A model generated the notes under the pieces. The model was not told where the DNA came from and searched no databases. It saw only the letters and a list, made by a program, of their open reading frames with translations. Made by a program: the position numbers and the translations under genes. Source: Microvirga sp. ACRRW (lineage in GTDB: Bacteria > Pseudomonadota > Alphaproteobacteria > Rhizobiales > Beijerinckiaceae). From it: a DNA stretch of 41,265 bases. This document shows positions 15,101 through 25,921 of this stretch, one piece after another (the first letter of the stretch is position 1; each line of letters opens with the position of its first letter). The stretch spans positions 1 through 41,265 of the forward strand of contig NZ_JAKRNJ010000014.1 in the NCBI RefSeq assembly GCF_022346925.1, given 5' to 3'.

Positions 15101-16093
15101 ATGCGCCTTCCGGCCTTCAGCCTCATCGCCCTTTGCCTCAGCGGGACTGCGTATGCGCAGGACATCTCGCTTCGCCTGCCTGTCGCCTGCGAGATCGGGC
15201 GCACCTGCTTCATCCAGCATTACGTGGATCACATCCAAGATTCAGGGATCGCCGATTACCGCTGCGGGACGATGACCTATGACGGGCATGACGGCACGGA
15301 CATCCGCGTGCCCACCACGGCGGCCATGAAGGCTGGCGTGGATGTGGTGGCCGCCGCCGACGGTAAGGTTCTGCGCACCCGCGACGGGATGGAGGATATT
15401 TCCATCACGGGCCGGGGCCGGGAGAGCGTCGAGAATATCGAATGCGGAAACGGCGCCGTCGTTGATCACGGCAACGGCTGGCAGGCCCAGTATTGCCACA
15501 TGGCCAAGGGCAGCTTGTCCGTGAAATCCGGCGATGTGCTGAAGGCTGGCGATAAGCTCGGTCAGGTCGGGCTCTCCGGCGCGACCGAGTTCCCGCATCT
15601 CCACTTCACCCTCCGCAAGGACGGCAAGGTGGTCGATCCGTTCGACACGGCGCCACCCACCAAATCCTGCGACAGCCGGGGCGCTTCCTCCTTGTGGGAA
15701 GAGAGTGTGAGACCCTCCCTGGCCTATCAGGCGGGCAGCGTTTTGAACAAAGGGTTCGCGCCCGGACCGGTGAGCATGGAGGGGATCGAATCGGGCTCGG
15801 CAGAACAGAATGTCCCGACGACGAAATCTCCTGCCCTCGTCGCCTATGTACGCGCCATCGGCCTCAAAGGCGGCGACGTGCAGACGCTCACTCTGTTCGA
15901 CGCTGACGGCAAGCCGGTTGCCCAGAACAAGGCTCCGCCGCTTGATCGCAACAAAGCGCAATGGATGATGTTTTCCGGCGTGAAGCAGCCGGATGGCGGG
16001 TTCAAGGCCGGCCTTTATCGCGCGATCTATCGTGTGGAGCGGGAGGGCAAGCCCGCAATCGAGCAGGCTTTCGGGATCAATCTAAGGCCTTAA
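15101..16093 (+). CDS. Periplasmic M23-family metallopeptidase
   Basis: A 330-residue exported peptidase of the LytM/M23 family, expected to cut peptidoglycan cross-links. It has a Sec signal peptide (residues 1-19, GTAYAQ). The zinc ligands are HDGTD (H63, D67) and HLHF (H166, H168), with the QYCHM histidine between them, so the catalytic set looks complete. After the domain, about residues 185-330 form a second region of unknown fold rich in beta-strand-like stretches (ALVAYVRAIGLKGGD, GLYRAIYRVERE). The gene faces the opposite way between ccmC and the ccmAB-GNAT cluster and overlaps the GNAT stop by 4 nt. Confidence 0.92.
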   Translation: MRLPAFSLIALCLSGTAYAQDISLRLPVACEIGRTCFIQHYVDHIQDSGIADYRCGTMTYDGHDGTDIRVPTTAAMKAGVDVVAAADGKVLRTRDGMEDISITGRGRESVENIECGNGAVVDHGNGWQAQYCHMAKGSLSVKSGDVLKAGDKLGQVGLSGATEFPHLHFTLRKDGKVVDPFDTAPPTKSCDSRGASSLWEESVRPSLAYQAGSVLNKGFAPGPVSMEGIESGSAEQNVPTTKSPALVAYVRAIGLKGGDVQTLTLFDADGKPVAQNKAPPLDRNKAQWMMFSGVKQPDGGFKAGLYRAIYRVEREGKPAIEQAFGINLRP

Positions 16094-16578
16094 GGCAGAA
16101 AATAGGATTCGACCTCTTTGAATCCGTGGCCTCGATAAAGACGCAAGGCTCCCGAGGGATTGTCCGCTTCCACTTTCAGCTCGATGAAAGCCGCGCCGCG
16201 TTCCCTGAAGACCCGGAAGGCTTCATGGAGCAGTGCTGCGCCTAAGCCTTGCCGGCGATAGGCAGGAGCGACCGCGAGATCCTTGATGAAGGCGCTGGTC
16301 CAGCATTGCGCGACGGCGGCGACGTCATTGTTCTCGTTCACGGCGACAAGGCAGAGCGCCGGATCGAATTGGGCATCGTCGCGCAGGCGCGGCCACCAGA
16401 TATCGAAAGTCGCGACCGAGCCTCCGCCATGCGCATAGGCGGTCACGAGAAGGGAATGAATCCGCTGCGCATGATCGTCCGGCACGAACGGCACGAGGCG
16501 AACGTCTTTCGGCCACGCAGGCGGTGGCACAGGCCCGTTCAATGAACGGCGCATGCGATGGACGAGACGCTCACTCAT
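16090..16578 (-). CDS. GNAT-family N-acetyltransferase
   Basis: A 162-residue acetyl-CoA-dependent N-acetyltransferase. The acetyl-CoA pyrophosphate-binding motif A is DLAVAPAYRRQGLGAALL near residues 110-127, followed by FIELKVEADNPSGALRLYRGHGFKEVE, the usual GNAT motif B. The frame remains open upstream through ccmB, but the ATG at 16578 (MSERLVHRM) lies 5 nt after the ccmB stop and is the natural start. It looks co-transcribed with ccmAB. The substrate cannot be inferred. Confidence 0.9.
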   Translation of the reverse strand: MSERLVHRMRRSLNGPVPPPAWPKDVRLVPFVPDDHAQRIHSLLVTAYAHGGGSVATFDIWWPRLRDDAQFDPALCLVAVNENNDVAAVAQCWTSAFIKDLAVAPAYRRQGLGAALLHEAFRVFRERGAAFIELKVEADNPSGALRLYRGHGFKEVESYFLP

Positions 16579-16583
16579 GAAAA

Positions 16584-17252
16584 CTATTCCCCCGACCGCA
16601 GAGCCGCCGCCGCGCCCACCGTGCCGACGACGGCTGAGATCAGCGACAGCGCGATGAGGATGAGGAACGGCGTCGCGAACGGCACCGTGCCGCCAAGCGC
16701 CGCATTCGCTGCCGAGACGCCGAAGATCAGCGTCGGGATCATGAAGGGCACCACCAGGATCGCGAGGATCAGGCCGCCGCGCCGAAGCGAGGCGGTGAGC
16801 GCCGCGCCGACCGCACCGATGAAGGTGAGCGCAGGCGTGCCCACGAGCAGCGTCGCCACCATGGCGAGCATGCTCTCGGGCGAGAGCGCCACGAGCAGGC
16901 CGAAGAGCGGCGCGGCAATAGCGAGCGGCAATCCGGTGGTGAGCCAATAGGCAATGACCTTGGCGAGCACGATCATTTCGAGAGGCGCGGGTGAGAGGCG
17001 TAACAACTCGAGGGAGCCGTCCTCCTGATCGGCCTGAAACAGCCGGTCGAGGCCAATAAGAGTCGCGAGCAGGGCCGCGATCCAAAGGATCGCCGGGCCG
17101 ATTCGCGACAAAAGATTGAGATCGGGACCGAGCGCGAAGGGAATCAGAGTCACGATCATCAGGAAGAAGATGAGGCCCATGACGCCCGAGCCGCCGACGC
17201 GGGCAGCGAGTTTCAGGTCGCGGATCAGGAGCGCGCGGAAGGAGCGGATCAT
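16584..17252 (-). CDS. ccmB: Heme exporter permease CcmB
   Basis: Membrane subunit of the CcmAB ABC transporter that powers release of holo-CcmE during cytochrome c maturation. The 222-residue protein has six predicted membrane helices and starts MIRSFRALLIRDLKLAARVG. Family signatures include RLFQADQEDGSLELLRLSPAPLE (about residues 69-91) and LVVPFMIPTLIFGV (about 165-179). It overlaps ccmA by 4 nt, as is usual for this pair. Confidence 0.95.
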   Translation of the reverse strand: MIRSFRALLIRDLKLAARVGGSGVMGLIFFLMIVTLIPFALGPDLNLLSRIGPAILWIAALLATLIGLDRLFQADQEDGSLELLRLSPAPLEMIVLAKVIAYWLTTGLPLAIAAPLFGLLVALSPESMLAMVATLLVGTPALTFIGAVGAALTASLRRGGLILAILVVPFMIPTLIFGVSAANAALGGTVPFATPFLILIALSLISAVVGTVGAAAALRSGE

Positions 17253-17908
17253 TCTCCGTCTCCCTCATGCGAAAGAGGTGCCTTGGCCCGCTCGATCCTG
17301 ATTTCCTTCGGCTCGGAGAGGAACAGCGGCGAATGAGTCGTGGCGGCGATCATGCCGCCTTGCGCCCGGTGATTCTCCAAAAGCTCGCGCAGGATCTCCT
17401 GCGAGGCGGCATCAAGCGCCGAGGTCGGCTCGTCGAGAAGCCAGAGGGGGCGATGAGCCACGAGGAGACGAGCGAGCGCCACGCGGTGCCGCTGGCCTGC
17501 CGAGAGATAGCCCACCGGCAGCCGGGCGGCGTGGGCAAGCCCCACGGCTTCCAGGGCCTCGCGGGCGGAGAGCGCCGGATTTCCAAGAAAATCCCTGGCG
17601 AAATCCAGATTCTCCTGGGCCGTCAGCGCGGTCTTGAGGGCATCGCGATGGCCGACATAGTGCAGGCTCTCTTGGAGACTGCGCTCGCCTGTCCCCTCCC
17701 AGAGGATCTTGCCGCCGGCAGGATGGAGACGCCCGGCCAGAAGCTCCAGCAGGGTCGATTTGCCGGCTCCGTTGCGCCCGGTGATGACCAAGGCCTCGCC
17801 GGTCTGAAGAGTGAACGACACCCCCTCGAAGATCCGGCGGCCGCCCCGCTCGCAGGCCAAATTGTTAACGGTCAGACGCAAACCCCGAGACCCCTGCCCT
17901 CTTTGCAC
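17249..17908 (-). CDS. ccmA: Heme exporter ATP-binding protein CcmA
   Basis: ATPase subunit of CcmAB. The 219-residue protein has Walker A GRNGAGKSTLLELL (about residues 43-56), the ABC signature YLSAGQRHRVALARL, Walker B PLWLLDEPTSALD and the switch His in TTHSPL. ATP hydrolysis by CcmA frees heme-loaded CcmE from CcmCD. The start is uncertain: GTG at 17908 opens the frame, but a TTG shortly after (reading LRLTVNNL) would also give a normal CcmA N-terminus. The gene is divergent from acnA across about 196 bp that contains an Irr-like sequence. Confidence 0.94.
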   Translation of the reverse strand: MQRGQGSRGLRLTVNNLACERGGRRIFEGVSFTLQTGEALVITGRNGAGKSTLLELLAGRLHPAGGKILWEGTGERSLQESLHYVGHRDALKTALTAQENLDFARDFLGNPALSAREALEAVGLAHAARLPVGYLSAGQRHRVALARLLVAHRPLWLLDEPTSALDAASQEILRELLENHRAQGGMIAATTHSPLFLSEPKEIRIERAKAPLSHEGDGE

Positions 17909-17911
17909 CCC

Positions 17912-17925
17912 AGAATGGTTCTAAA
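17912..17925. promoter_or_regulatory. Candidate Irr-type iron control element
   Basis: AGAA-TGG-TTCTAAA: the right half is a full TTCTAAA and the left half keeps the last four bases of TTTAGAA at the 3-nt spacing expected for the rhizobial iron control element. It lies between ccmA (heme handling) and acnA (Fe-S enzyme), both plausible targets; acnA is a known Irr target in Bradyrhizobium. The left half is degenerate, so this is a candidate only. Confidence 0.35.
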
Positions 17926-18104
17926 CCGTGTAGCGGGATGGTTCGAAATGATCTATAGCACCCTTGGCTGCGCCGCGCGCCAAGGCGTCCAATCCGTCTC
18001 GCGCGCTTTTCCCCTGTCCGGGCGCCCCCGGAGCGGCGCGCGCATTTCGCGCTTTCGGCCGAACAAACTGTTCGTTCGTAACCCAATGCACGCGAGGATT
18101 CGCC

Positions 18105-20810
<2,706 letters not shown>

Positions 20811-20837
20811 GGGCTGCGATAACGCATAAATGAAAAT

Positions 20838-20863
20838 GCCCGCTCTTCGGATGAGGAGCGGGC
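20838..20863. terminator. Hairpin, possible terminator
   Basis: Perfect 8-bp stem GCCCGCTC (20838-20845) with GAGCGGGC (20856-20863). On the minus strand it is followed by ATTTTC. A near-identical stem is at 22459-22486. Probably part of the terminator between the convergent acnA and RTX genes. Confidence 0.6.
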
Positions 20864-20873
20864 GCGAAAAAAG

Positions 20874-20913
20874 AAAGCCGGGGCGATCTGATTTGGATCG
20901 CCTCGGCTTTTTT
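20874..20913. terminator. Bidirectional rho-independent terminator
   Basis: Stem AAAGCCGGGGCGATC (20874-20888) with GATCGCCTCGGCTTT (20896-20910), one G-T wobble, followed by a T-run on the plus strand and flanked by an A-run that serves as a T-run on the minus strand. It lies between the ends of acnA and the first RTX gene and can stop both transcripts. Confidence 0.88.
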
Positions 20914-20918
20914 ACTGC

Positions 20919-22310
20919 TTAAGCGATCACCAGGAAATCGTTCATGGTCAATGCTTGTTTATTCAGGAAGGTTGCAATCAGAACAGGGGCGCTCAACTCA
21001 CGAGAGCCATCGCCATCATAGAACAGCCTGCCGGTCTCGATGTCATAGAGAATTCGCTGTGAGGTGCTGGTCGCGACAGGTCCAAGATGGAAAGTCGCTT
21101 CCGTTAATCCTCCGCCGGTAAGCGCTTCCAACTTGAAGAGCGAACCTGTTAGATGAATCTTGTCTTCCCCAACGGTGAAATCGACGACAATGTCCCTATT
21201 GGCCGTATAGGCACGGGTGTCAAAAACAAAAACATCTTTGCCTTCGCCGCCCGTTAGAACATCTTGTCCGTAACTTCCAACAAGCGTGTCGTCTCCCTTT
21301 CCACCACTAAGTCGGTCAGCACCTAGGCCTCCTCTGAAATAATCATTGGCATCACTGCCGCCTGTATACTCATCGAGCCAATCCATTACGTATATGCTGA
21401 TTGTCTTCTCGAAGGAAGCTCCGGAGCCATCCGTTACGAGAACCCTAATTTCGTGCGATGAAGCTTGTTCGCTATCGAGCTTATAGCCGTTCTTTACGCG
21501 AAGCTCATTGCCATCGACGTAAAAACGTCCTCCCGCATCATCGATCAGCGAGTAGGTAAAGCTGTCTCCTGCGTCCTCATCGAGGGTCGACAATTGCCCT
21601 ATGACTAATCCATCATAGCTTAATTCTCGAACATCCGCATTATCAATCAGAATGTCCGTCGGCGCATGGTTCACCTCGCGGATGTCGAGCGCAAACGTCT
21701 TCTCGATCTTCAGCCCATATCTGTCCGTGGCGACAATCGTTACGTCGATCATCTTGTCCGGGTCTGACGCATAATCGATCAGGCTGCCGTCCTTCACCCG
21801 CAGCTGGTACACACCCGCCGCATTGCGCACGATCTCGAACGGGCTCGTCGCCGCATCCTTGAGACTGTAGCTCAACACATCGCCCGCATCCTGATCGCTG
21901 CCGCCGATATCGGCGATCCAGGTGCCTGCTGCCGCATGCTCGTCGACGGAGCGACTGCTGATGACGATGTTCGTCGGCGCCTCGTTCACATCCACGACGG
22001 TGAGCGCGAAGTCCTTGATTACGGCTTGCGTCGCGTCGGCCACCTTGATGCGCAGATTGAGCGTCGGGCCAACCGTCTCGAAATTGATCTTGGTGGCGTC
22101 CTTCACGACGAGCTTGTACTGACCGGTTGCCGGCTCGTAGACCAGCTCGAAGGCGCTCGTGAGATCCGTGTCGCCGAAGGCATCGACGATGGAGACGGCA
22201 AGCGCATCGCCATCCGGATCAGAAACGCTGATGCGGCCGATGACGGTGCCGTTGGCATAGGTCTCAAGGAGCCAGTTGGTGTCGAGAGCGGGAAGGTTGG
22301 GAGCAGCCAT
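20919..22310 (-). CDS. Cadherin-like/RTX calcium-binding protein (RTX1)
   Basis: A 463-residue protein, probably secreted by a type I system because it has no N-terminal signal and ends in a hydrophobic DFLVIA tail. It contains three tandem cadherin-like modules (about residues 15-115, 116-220 and 221-320) with repeated DPDGDALA/DQDAGDVL/DEDAGDSF calcium-type motifs. A short block of RTX nonapeptides follows (GGLGADRLSGGKGDDTL, about 320-370), then the about 90-residue C-terminal module shared with the other two RTX proteins. An ATG at 22340 would add ten residues; 22310 is preferred because AAAGG lies 9 nt upstream and the predicted promoter leaves almost no leader for the first ATG. The 3' half is much less GC-rich than the 5' half. 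Likely adhesin or matrix protein. Confidence 0.88.
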   Translation of the reverse strand: MAAPNLPALDTNWLLETYANGTVIGRISVSDPDGDALAVSIVDAFGDTDLTSAFELVYEPATGQYKLVVKDATKINFETVGPTLNLRIKVADATQAVIKDFALTVVDVNEAPTNIVISSRSVDEHAAAGTWIADIGGSDQDAGDVLSYSLKDAATSPFEIVRNAAGVYQLRVKDGSLIDYASDPDKMIDVTIVATDRYGLKIEKTFALDIREVNHAPTDILIDNADVRELSYDGLVIGQLSTLDEDAGDSFTYSLIDDAGGRFYVDGNELRVKNGYKLDSEQASSHEIRVLVTDGSGASFEKTISIYVMDWLDEYTGGSDANDYFRGGLGADRLSGGKGDDTLVGSYGQDVLTGGEGKDVFVFDTRAYTANRDIVVDFTVGEDKIHLTGSLFKLEALTGGGLTEATFHLGPVATSTSQRILYDIETGRLFYDGDGSRELSAPVLIATFLNKQALTMNDFLVIA

Positions 22311-22348
22311 AGAAGGATACCTTTGAGTTGAATCACTCATGAAGTGAT

Positions 22349-22356
22349 ACGTTATT
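22349..22356 (+). promoter_or_regulatory. RTX-associated element, copy 1 (core only)
   Basis: ACGTTATT preceded by GAT, matching the core of the elements at 24785-24803 and 29060-29078. It lies 38 bp upstream of the RTX1 start and overlaps its predicted -10 box. The flank beyond the core is not conserved. Possible regulator-binding site. Confidence 0.45.
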
Positions 22357-22383
22357 ATACAACTAAAAGTTATACTCGCTCAA
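22354..22383 (-). promoter_or_regulatory. Candidate sigma-70 promoter of RTX1
   Basis: A perfect TATAAT on the minus strand at 22354-22359, with TTGAGC (4 of 6 to TTGACA) at 22378-22383 and an 18-bp spacer. Transcription would start near 22347, giving a leader of about 37 nt to the ATG at 22310. Confidence 0.5.
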
Positions 22384-22458
22384 GACGTGCCTTTTCCTTG
22401 TTTCTCCGTCTTTGCATGGCTTCTGTTGTATTGAGCTTAAACGGGTCAAACGCAAATA

Positions 22459-22486
22459 CGCCCGCTCATCTGCTGAGGAGCGGGCG
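22459..22486. terminator. Hairpin downstream of RTX2, possible terminator
   Basis: Perfect 9-bp stem CGCCCGCTC (22459-22467) with GAGCGGGCG (22478-22486). It lies about 50 bp after the end of RTX2. The stem matches that at 20838-20863. The following T-run is weak on the minus strand (TATTTG). Confidence 0.5.
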
Positions 22487-22536
22487 TAGCAAACGATGCG
22501 GCTTTCGCAATCGGAGAAGGTTACAAGCTCATTCCG

Positions 22537-24714
22537 TCAGATCACGACGAAGTCGGTGTGGAAGATGGCTTTGTTCTTGCCGATATTCGCGAACACCACC
22601 TGACCGCCGGCCTTGCTGCCGTTGGAATCATACCAGAGGTCGCCGGTCTTCTTGTTGTAGCCGATGAAGTCGTTGCCGTCCTTCGCGGCAGATCCGAGCA
22701 CGAAATAGTCCTTCTTGAGCGTGCCGGTCTTGGTCAGCTTCTTGAAGATCTTGTTCTCGAGATGGATCGTGTCGTCGCGATAGTTCCAGTCCTTGATCGT
22801 GTCCTTGTTGGTGCGGCTGTTGGGGGTGGTGTTGAAGACGAAAGTATCTCTGCCCGCGCCGCCCCAGAGCTGGTCGTTGCCTGCGCCGCCATTGATCTTG
22901 TTGGCGCCGCCGTTGCCCTTGATCATGTTGGCGAGCGTATTGCCTGTCAGGTTGATCGAGGACGAGCCAGAGGCCGTCAGGTGTTCCACATTGGCATCGA
23001 GCGTGTAGCTCGCCGTGGTGTAGACCTGGTCCGTGCCCCCGTTGACGGCTTCCACGATGCGGTCGCCCGGATTGTCGACATGATAGATGTCGTTGCCTGC
23101 GCCGCCCTGCATCGTGTCGGCGCCGCCTTCTCCGTTGATCACGTTGTCGGCTTCGTTGCCCGTGAGCACATTGTTGAGGCCGTTGCCGTTGAGCGACAGC
23201 GCACCCGCTCCCGAAGCGGCGGTCAGGTTTTCGAGGAAGCTCTCCAGGCCGCGGCTGTAGGAAGTGACGACCGTATCGACGCCCGAGGCATCGATGATCC
23301 CATCGGCTGCGCTGTCCACGTGATAGGTGTCGTTGCCCGCACCGCCATTCATGGTGTCGTTGCCGGTGCCACCATTGAGCACGTCGTTGCCGTCATCGCC
23401 CGTCAGACGGTCGTTGCCGCCGGCACCGTTGAGCACGTCGTCTCCTCTCGTGCCGACAAATTGGTCGTCAATGGCACTTCCGTTCAGAACGACGCTTTGA
23501 CCGCGCGGATCGACGGCCTGCGCCCAAACATCCAGGCTGCCACCGGGTCCGATACCCTGCCAGGTCACCATCAGGCGCCCATCCGACATTGTCGTCAGGC
23601 CTCCCTTGAAGAAACCGGCTTTGAACGTGCCGACGATCATATCGGCACCCGAGCGGGTGCCATACGCATCGAATGTAATCAGCCGGACCTGGTCGACATC
23701 GCCTACGGCATTCGAGCTATCCTTGAACGCGACTGCAAATCCACCATCCATCGTCGCCGCGACGACAGGAAGCGATTGTCTTCCGGACGTCGTCGTGTTG
23801 ACGACGAACTCACCGCCATAGACAGTGCCGTCGGCGTTGAAGATCTGGCCCTTGATGCACATTTCCGAGCCGTCGCCTGTCCTGGTGCCGATATGCTCCC
23901 AGACGACGACGAAACGGCCATCCTTCAGCATCGTGGCCGAGGGCTGCAGTTTATAATCTCTCGAGCTCGGCACGACGAAATCCGGCGTTTCCGGAATCGG
24001 TCGTCCTTCCCCGCTGAGAATGCGCGCCCTCACCGTATAGGAAGAAGTATCGTCGGAGCTCTTGCTTTCATCGGCGTAGATGACGACCTGGCGTCCGTCC
24101 TTCAGCCCAAGGCTGATCGAACTTGTTTGATTATTGGCCGTCGTCCCATTGACGTAGACTTCGTCGCGGACCTTTTCCAGGCTGGCATTGAACGTCTGCG
24201 ATTTGATGCCGTACCCGGACCCATCTCCATTGGAAAGATCCGTATAGGAGATGGCAAATCCCCCTCCCGCCAGAGCAGCGATCGAAGGAGCGGTTTGATC
24301 CATCGCCCCCGGATCCGTAGCGCTGCCGTTGACCCGGAAGTCATAATCGACGGGAGTGCCATCCATCTTGAAGACGCGGGCACGAATGCCGAGACCCTGT
24401 TCTCCGCCCGCACCGCTGCCATCGGTCCACGCCACGACGAAGCGGCCATCGTTCAGGACTGCAATGGCAGGATTCATTTTCGCGCCGCCAGGCGTGGAAT
24501 TGATGATGAACTCGCCACCCTTCTTGGTGCCATCCGCATTCAGGATCTGGCCTCGGATACTCTCCGTATAGCCAGTCGCATCGGTGCCTTGGGTATCCCT
24601 CCAAACCGCCACCAACGTACCGTTGGAGAGCGCGACGACTTTAGGGGTGACCTGAGTACCGGAACCGGTGCTGTTGATCTGAAACAGGGATCCCGAGAGA
24701 ACAGGCACGGCCAT
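22537..24714 (-). CDS. RTX calcium-binding protein with predicted seven-bladed propeller (RTX2)
   Basis: A 725-residue protein, probably type I secreted. Residues about 5-405 consist of seven tandem repeats of 52-60 residues with the pattern DGRFVVAW...IRGQIFNADGT..GGEF.VN, which I predict to be a seven-bladed beta-propeller. Two RTX blocks follow (GGAGGNDRLTGDDGNDVLNGG at about 425-465, and GNDIYHVDNPGDRI onwards), then the shared C-terminal module ending DFVVI. Two ATGs (24720 and 24714) are close; 24714 is preferred because GGAAGG lies 8 nt upstream and it gives a MAVP start like the MA starts of the other two. Function unknown; a surface adhesin or glycan-binding protein is possible. Confidence 0.88.
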   Translation of the reverse strand: MAVPVLSGSLFQINSTGSGTQVTPKVVALSNGTLVAVWRDTQGTDATGYTESIRGQILNADGTKKGGEFIINSTPGGAKMNPAIAVLNDGRFVVAWTDGSGAGGEQGLGIRARVFKMDGTPVDYDFRVNGSATDPGAMDQTAPSIAALAGGGFAISYTDLSNGDGSGYGIKSQTFNASLEKVRDEVYVNGTTANNQTSSISLGLKDGRQVVIYADESKSSDDTSSYTVRARILSGEGRPIPETPDFVVPSSRDYKLQPSATMLKDGRFVVVWEHIGTRTGDGSEMCIKGQIFNADGTVYGGEFVVNTTTSGRQSLPVVAATMDGGFAVAFKDSSNAVGDVDQVRLITFDAYGTRSGADMIVGTFKAGFFKGGLTTMSDGRLMVTWQGIGPGGSLDVWAQAVDPRGQSVVLNGSAIDDQFVGTRGDDVLNGAGGNDRLTGDDGNDVLNGGTGNDTMNGGAGNDTYHVDSAADGIIDASGVDTVVTSYSRGLESFLENLTAASGAGALSLNGNGLNNVLTGNEADNVINGEGGADTMQGGAGNDIYHVDNPGDRIVEAVNGGTDQVYTTASYTLDANVEHLTASGSSSINLTGNTLANMIKGNGGANKINGGAGNDQLWGGAGRDTFVFNTTPNSRTNKDTIKDWNYRDDTIHLENKIFKKLTKTGTLKKDYFVLGSAAKDGNDFIGYNKKTGDLWYDSNGSKAGGQVVFANIGKNKAIFHTDFVVI

Positions 24715-24784
24715 GTGCATTTCCTTCCAACGGCTGGATTCAAAACAAGGGCGGCGATCAAAAGGCTTCGCTGCTGATACCCAT

Positions 24785-24803
24785 GCTTAATATGTAATAA
24801 CGT
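24785..24803 (-). promoter_or_regulatory. RTX-associated element, copy 2
   Basis: On the minus strand this reads ACGTTATTACATATTAAGC and matches the copy upstream of RTX3 at 17 of 19 positions. It is oriented opposite to the other two copies relative to its gene. Possible regulator-binding site 70 bp upstream of RTX2. Confidence 0.55.
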
Positions 24804-25065
24804 TTGGTAAAGCGAGGCGTGTTCTATCACACAGCCCGTAGGGAGGATTGCGACATATTCGCTCTTGCACCGCCATTATCAGGATACGATGAAAGACGGC
24901 GCCCGCACGTCAATCGTCCCTTGTCTCTTGCGTGGATACACGGCTTTCAGCTCTTCAATGACATTCCCAAGCGGGGGCCTCGTCCTTGCGGCGTTTCGCC
25001 TGTGCCTCACCGGCCTGGTTTGGCTTAAAGAAGTGATGCTTAGCCGTGCTTGTTCTCGCGCCATC

Positions 25066-25081
25066 TTAACGTCTCGTTAAC
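25066..25081. promoter_or_regulatory. CtrA-type box
   Basis: TTAA-CGTCTCG-TTAAC, a perfect match to the CtrA consensus TTAA-N7-TTAAC of alphaproteobacteria. It lies 50 bp upstream of the GNAT gene start, where a -35 element would be expected. Confidence 0.5.
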
Positions 25082-25131
25082 CATGATCCGGCGAAGCTCT
25101 TTCCATTGCTTCTTCAGACTTTTGCCGAGCC

Positions 25132-25638
25132 ATGAGCGACCTTCTTGTCAGTATCCGTCACGCCAAGCCCGACGATGCTCCAGCTTTGTCGAAGGTGTTC
25201 GATGCGGCCTGGCGCGAGGCCTATCTCGGCATCATCCCCGGCGTGACCCTCGACAAGATGTTCGCCCGGCGCGGCGAGCGGTGGTGGCGCTCCACGGTGA
25301 CCCGGGGCCGTCCTCTCGTGGTGCTGGATATCGGCCAGGGTATCGCGGGCTATGCCTCCTACGGTCGCTGCCGGGACCGCGCCCTGCCGGCGGATGGCGA
25401 GATCGACGAGCTTTATCTCCTGCCGGAATATCAGGGCATCGGGCTCGGGCGGCGCCTGTTCAAGGCGGTTCTCAACGACCTTCGGCACAGCGACATGCCC
25501 CGCGTAGCGGTGTGGGCGCTCGCCGAGAACGAGCGGGCCTGCGCCTTCTATGAGGGCCTCGGCGGGCGAAGCGTCGCCCATGTGCAGGAGCGGATCGGCG
25601 GCACACCCCTTGCCAAGGTCGCCTATCTCTTTCGGTAG
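25132..25638 (+). CDS. GNAT-family N-acetyltransferase
   Basis: A 168-residue acetyltransferase of the RimI/GNAT type. Motif A is IDELYLLPEYQGIGLGRRLF (about residues 95-114) with the Q-x-x-G-x-G acetyl-CoA loop, and motif B is VAVWALAENERACAFYEGLGG. The N-terminal SDLLVSIRHAKPDDAPAL is typical for the family. There is no signal peptide. It is a single gene with a CtrA-type box in its promoter region, suggesting cell-cycle-linked expression. Substrate unknown. Confidence 0.92.
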   Translation: MSDLLVSIRHAKPDDAPALSKVFDAAWREAYLGIIPGVTLDKMFARRGERWWRSTVTRGRPLVVLDIGQGIAGYASYGRCRDRALPADGEIDELYLLPEYQGIGLGRRLFKAVLNDLRHSDMPRVAVWALAENERACAFYEGLGGRSVAHVQERIGGTPLAKVAYLFR

Positions 25639-25701
25639 CGCCGAGCGCACCTGAAAGTCCGTGCTCAACAATGCATTCCGCTCGGGAAGAATCGGATTCG
25701 T

Positions 25702-25726
25702 CCCCAAAGTGAGCTCCACTATGGGG
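25702..25726. other. Hairpin between GNAT and ppa
   Basis: A 10-bp stem with one A-A mismatch, CCCCAAAGTG (25702-25711) with CACTATGGGG (25717-25726). There is no T-run, so it may be a weak terminator or a structure upstream of ppa. Nothing else is visible in the 283-bp gap apart from a short AT-rich hairpin CCAAAA/TTTTGG at 25736-25752. Confidence 0.35.
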
Positions 25727-25921
25727 TCCAAGGCTCCAAAACCGCTTTTTGGTTCTTGTTGGGAGCGCCCAGTCCGGCTAGGAAGCGCGGAAAGTCTTTT
25801 GGGTGCGGCCTCTTAGGCATCAACTCCCCGCATCCGAGGGCTTCTTTTTGCTGCATTGATGAGTGAGACAGCCCTGTCCCGCTCAGCCGATGCCTCAAGC
25901 CTTGTTCCGGAGAACAGCTCT

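Larger units (their letters stand above)
24715..25131. other. Divergent intergenic region (RTX2 / GNAT)
   Basis: A 417-bp gap between divergent genes. It contains the RTX-associated element at 24785-24803, 70 bp from RTX2, and a perfect CtrA-type box at 25066-25081, 50 bp before the GNAT start. The short open frames here have no recognisable content, and I do not call any gene. Confidence 0.6.

Noticed and set aside
22558..24777. A 739-residue open frame antisense to RTX2
   Set aside because: It arises from the repetitive Gly/Asp codons of RTX2 read backwards and has no recognisable domain.
24804..25064. Short open frames between RTX2 and the GNAT gene
   Set aside because: Overlapping frames on both strands, no motif, no convincing ribosome site; the region holds regulatory sites instead.
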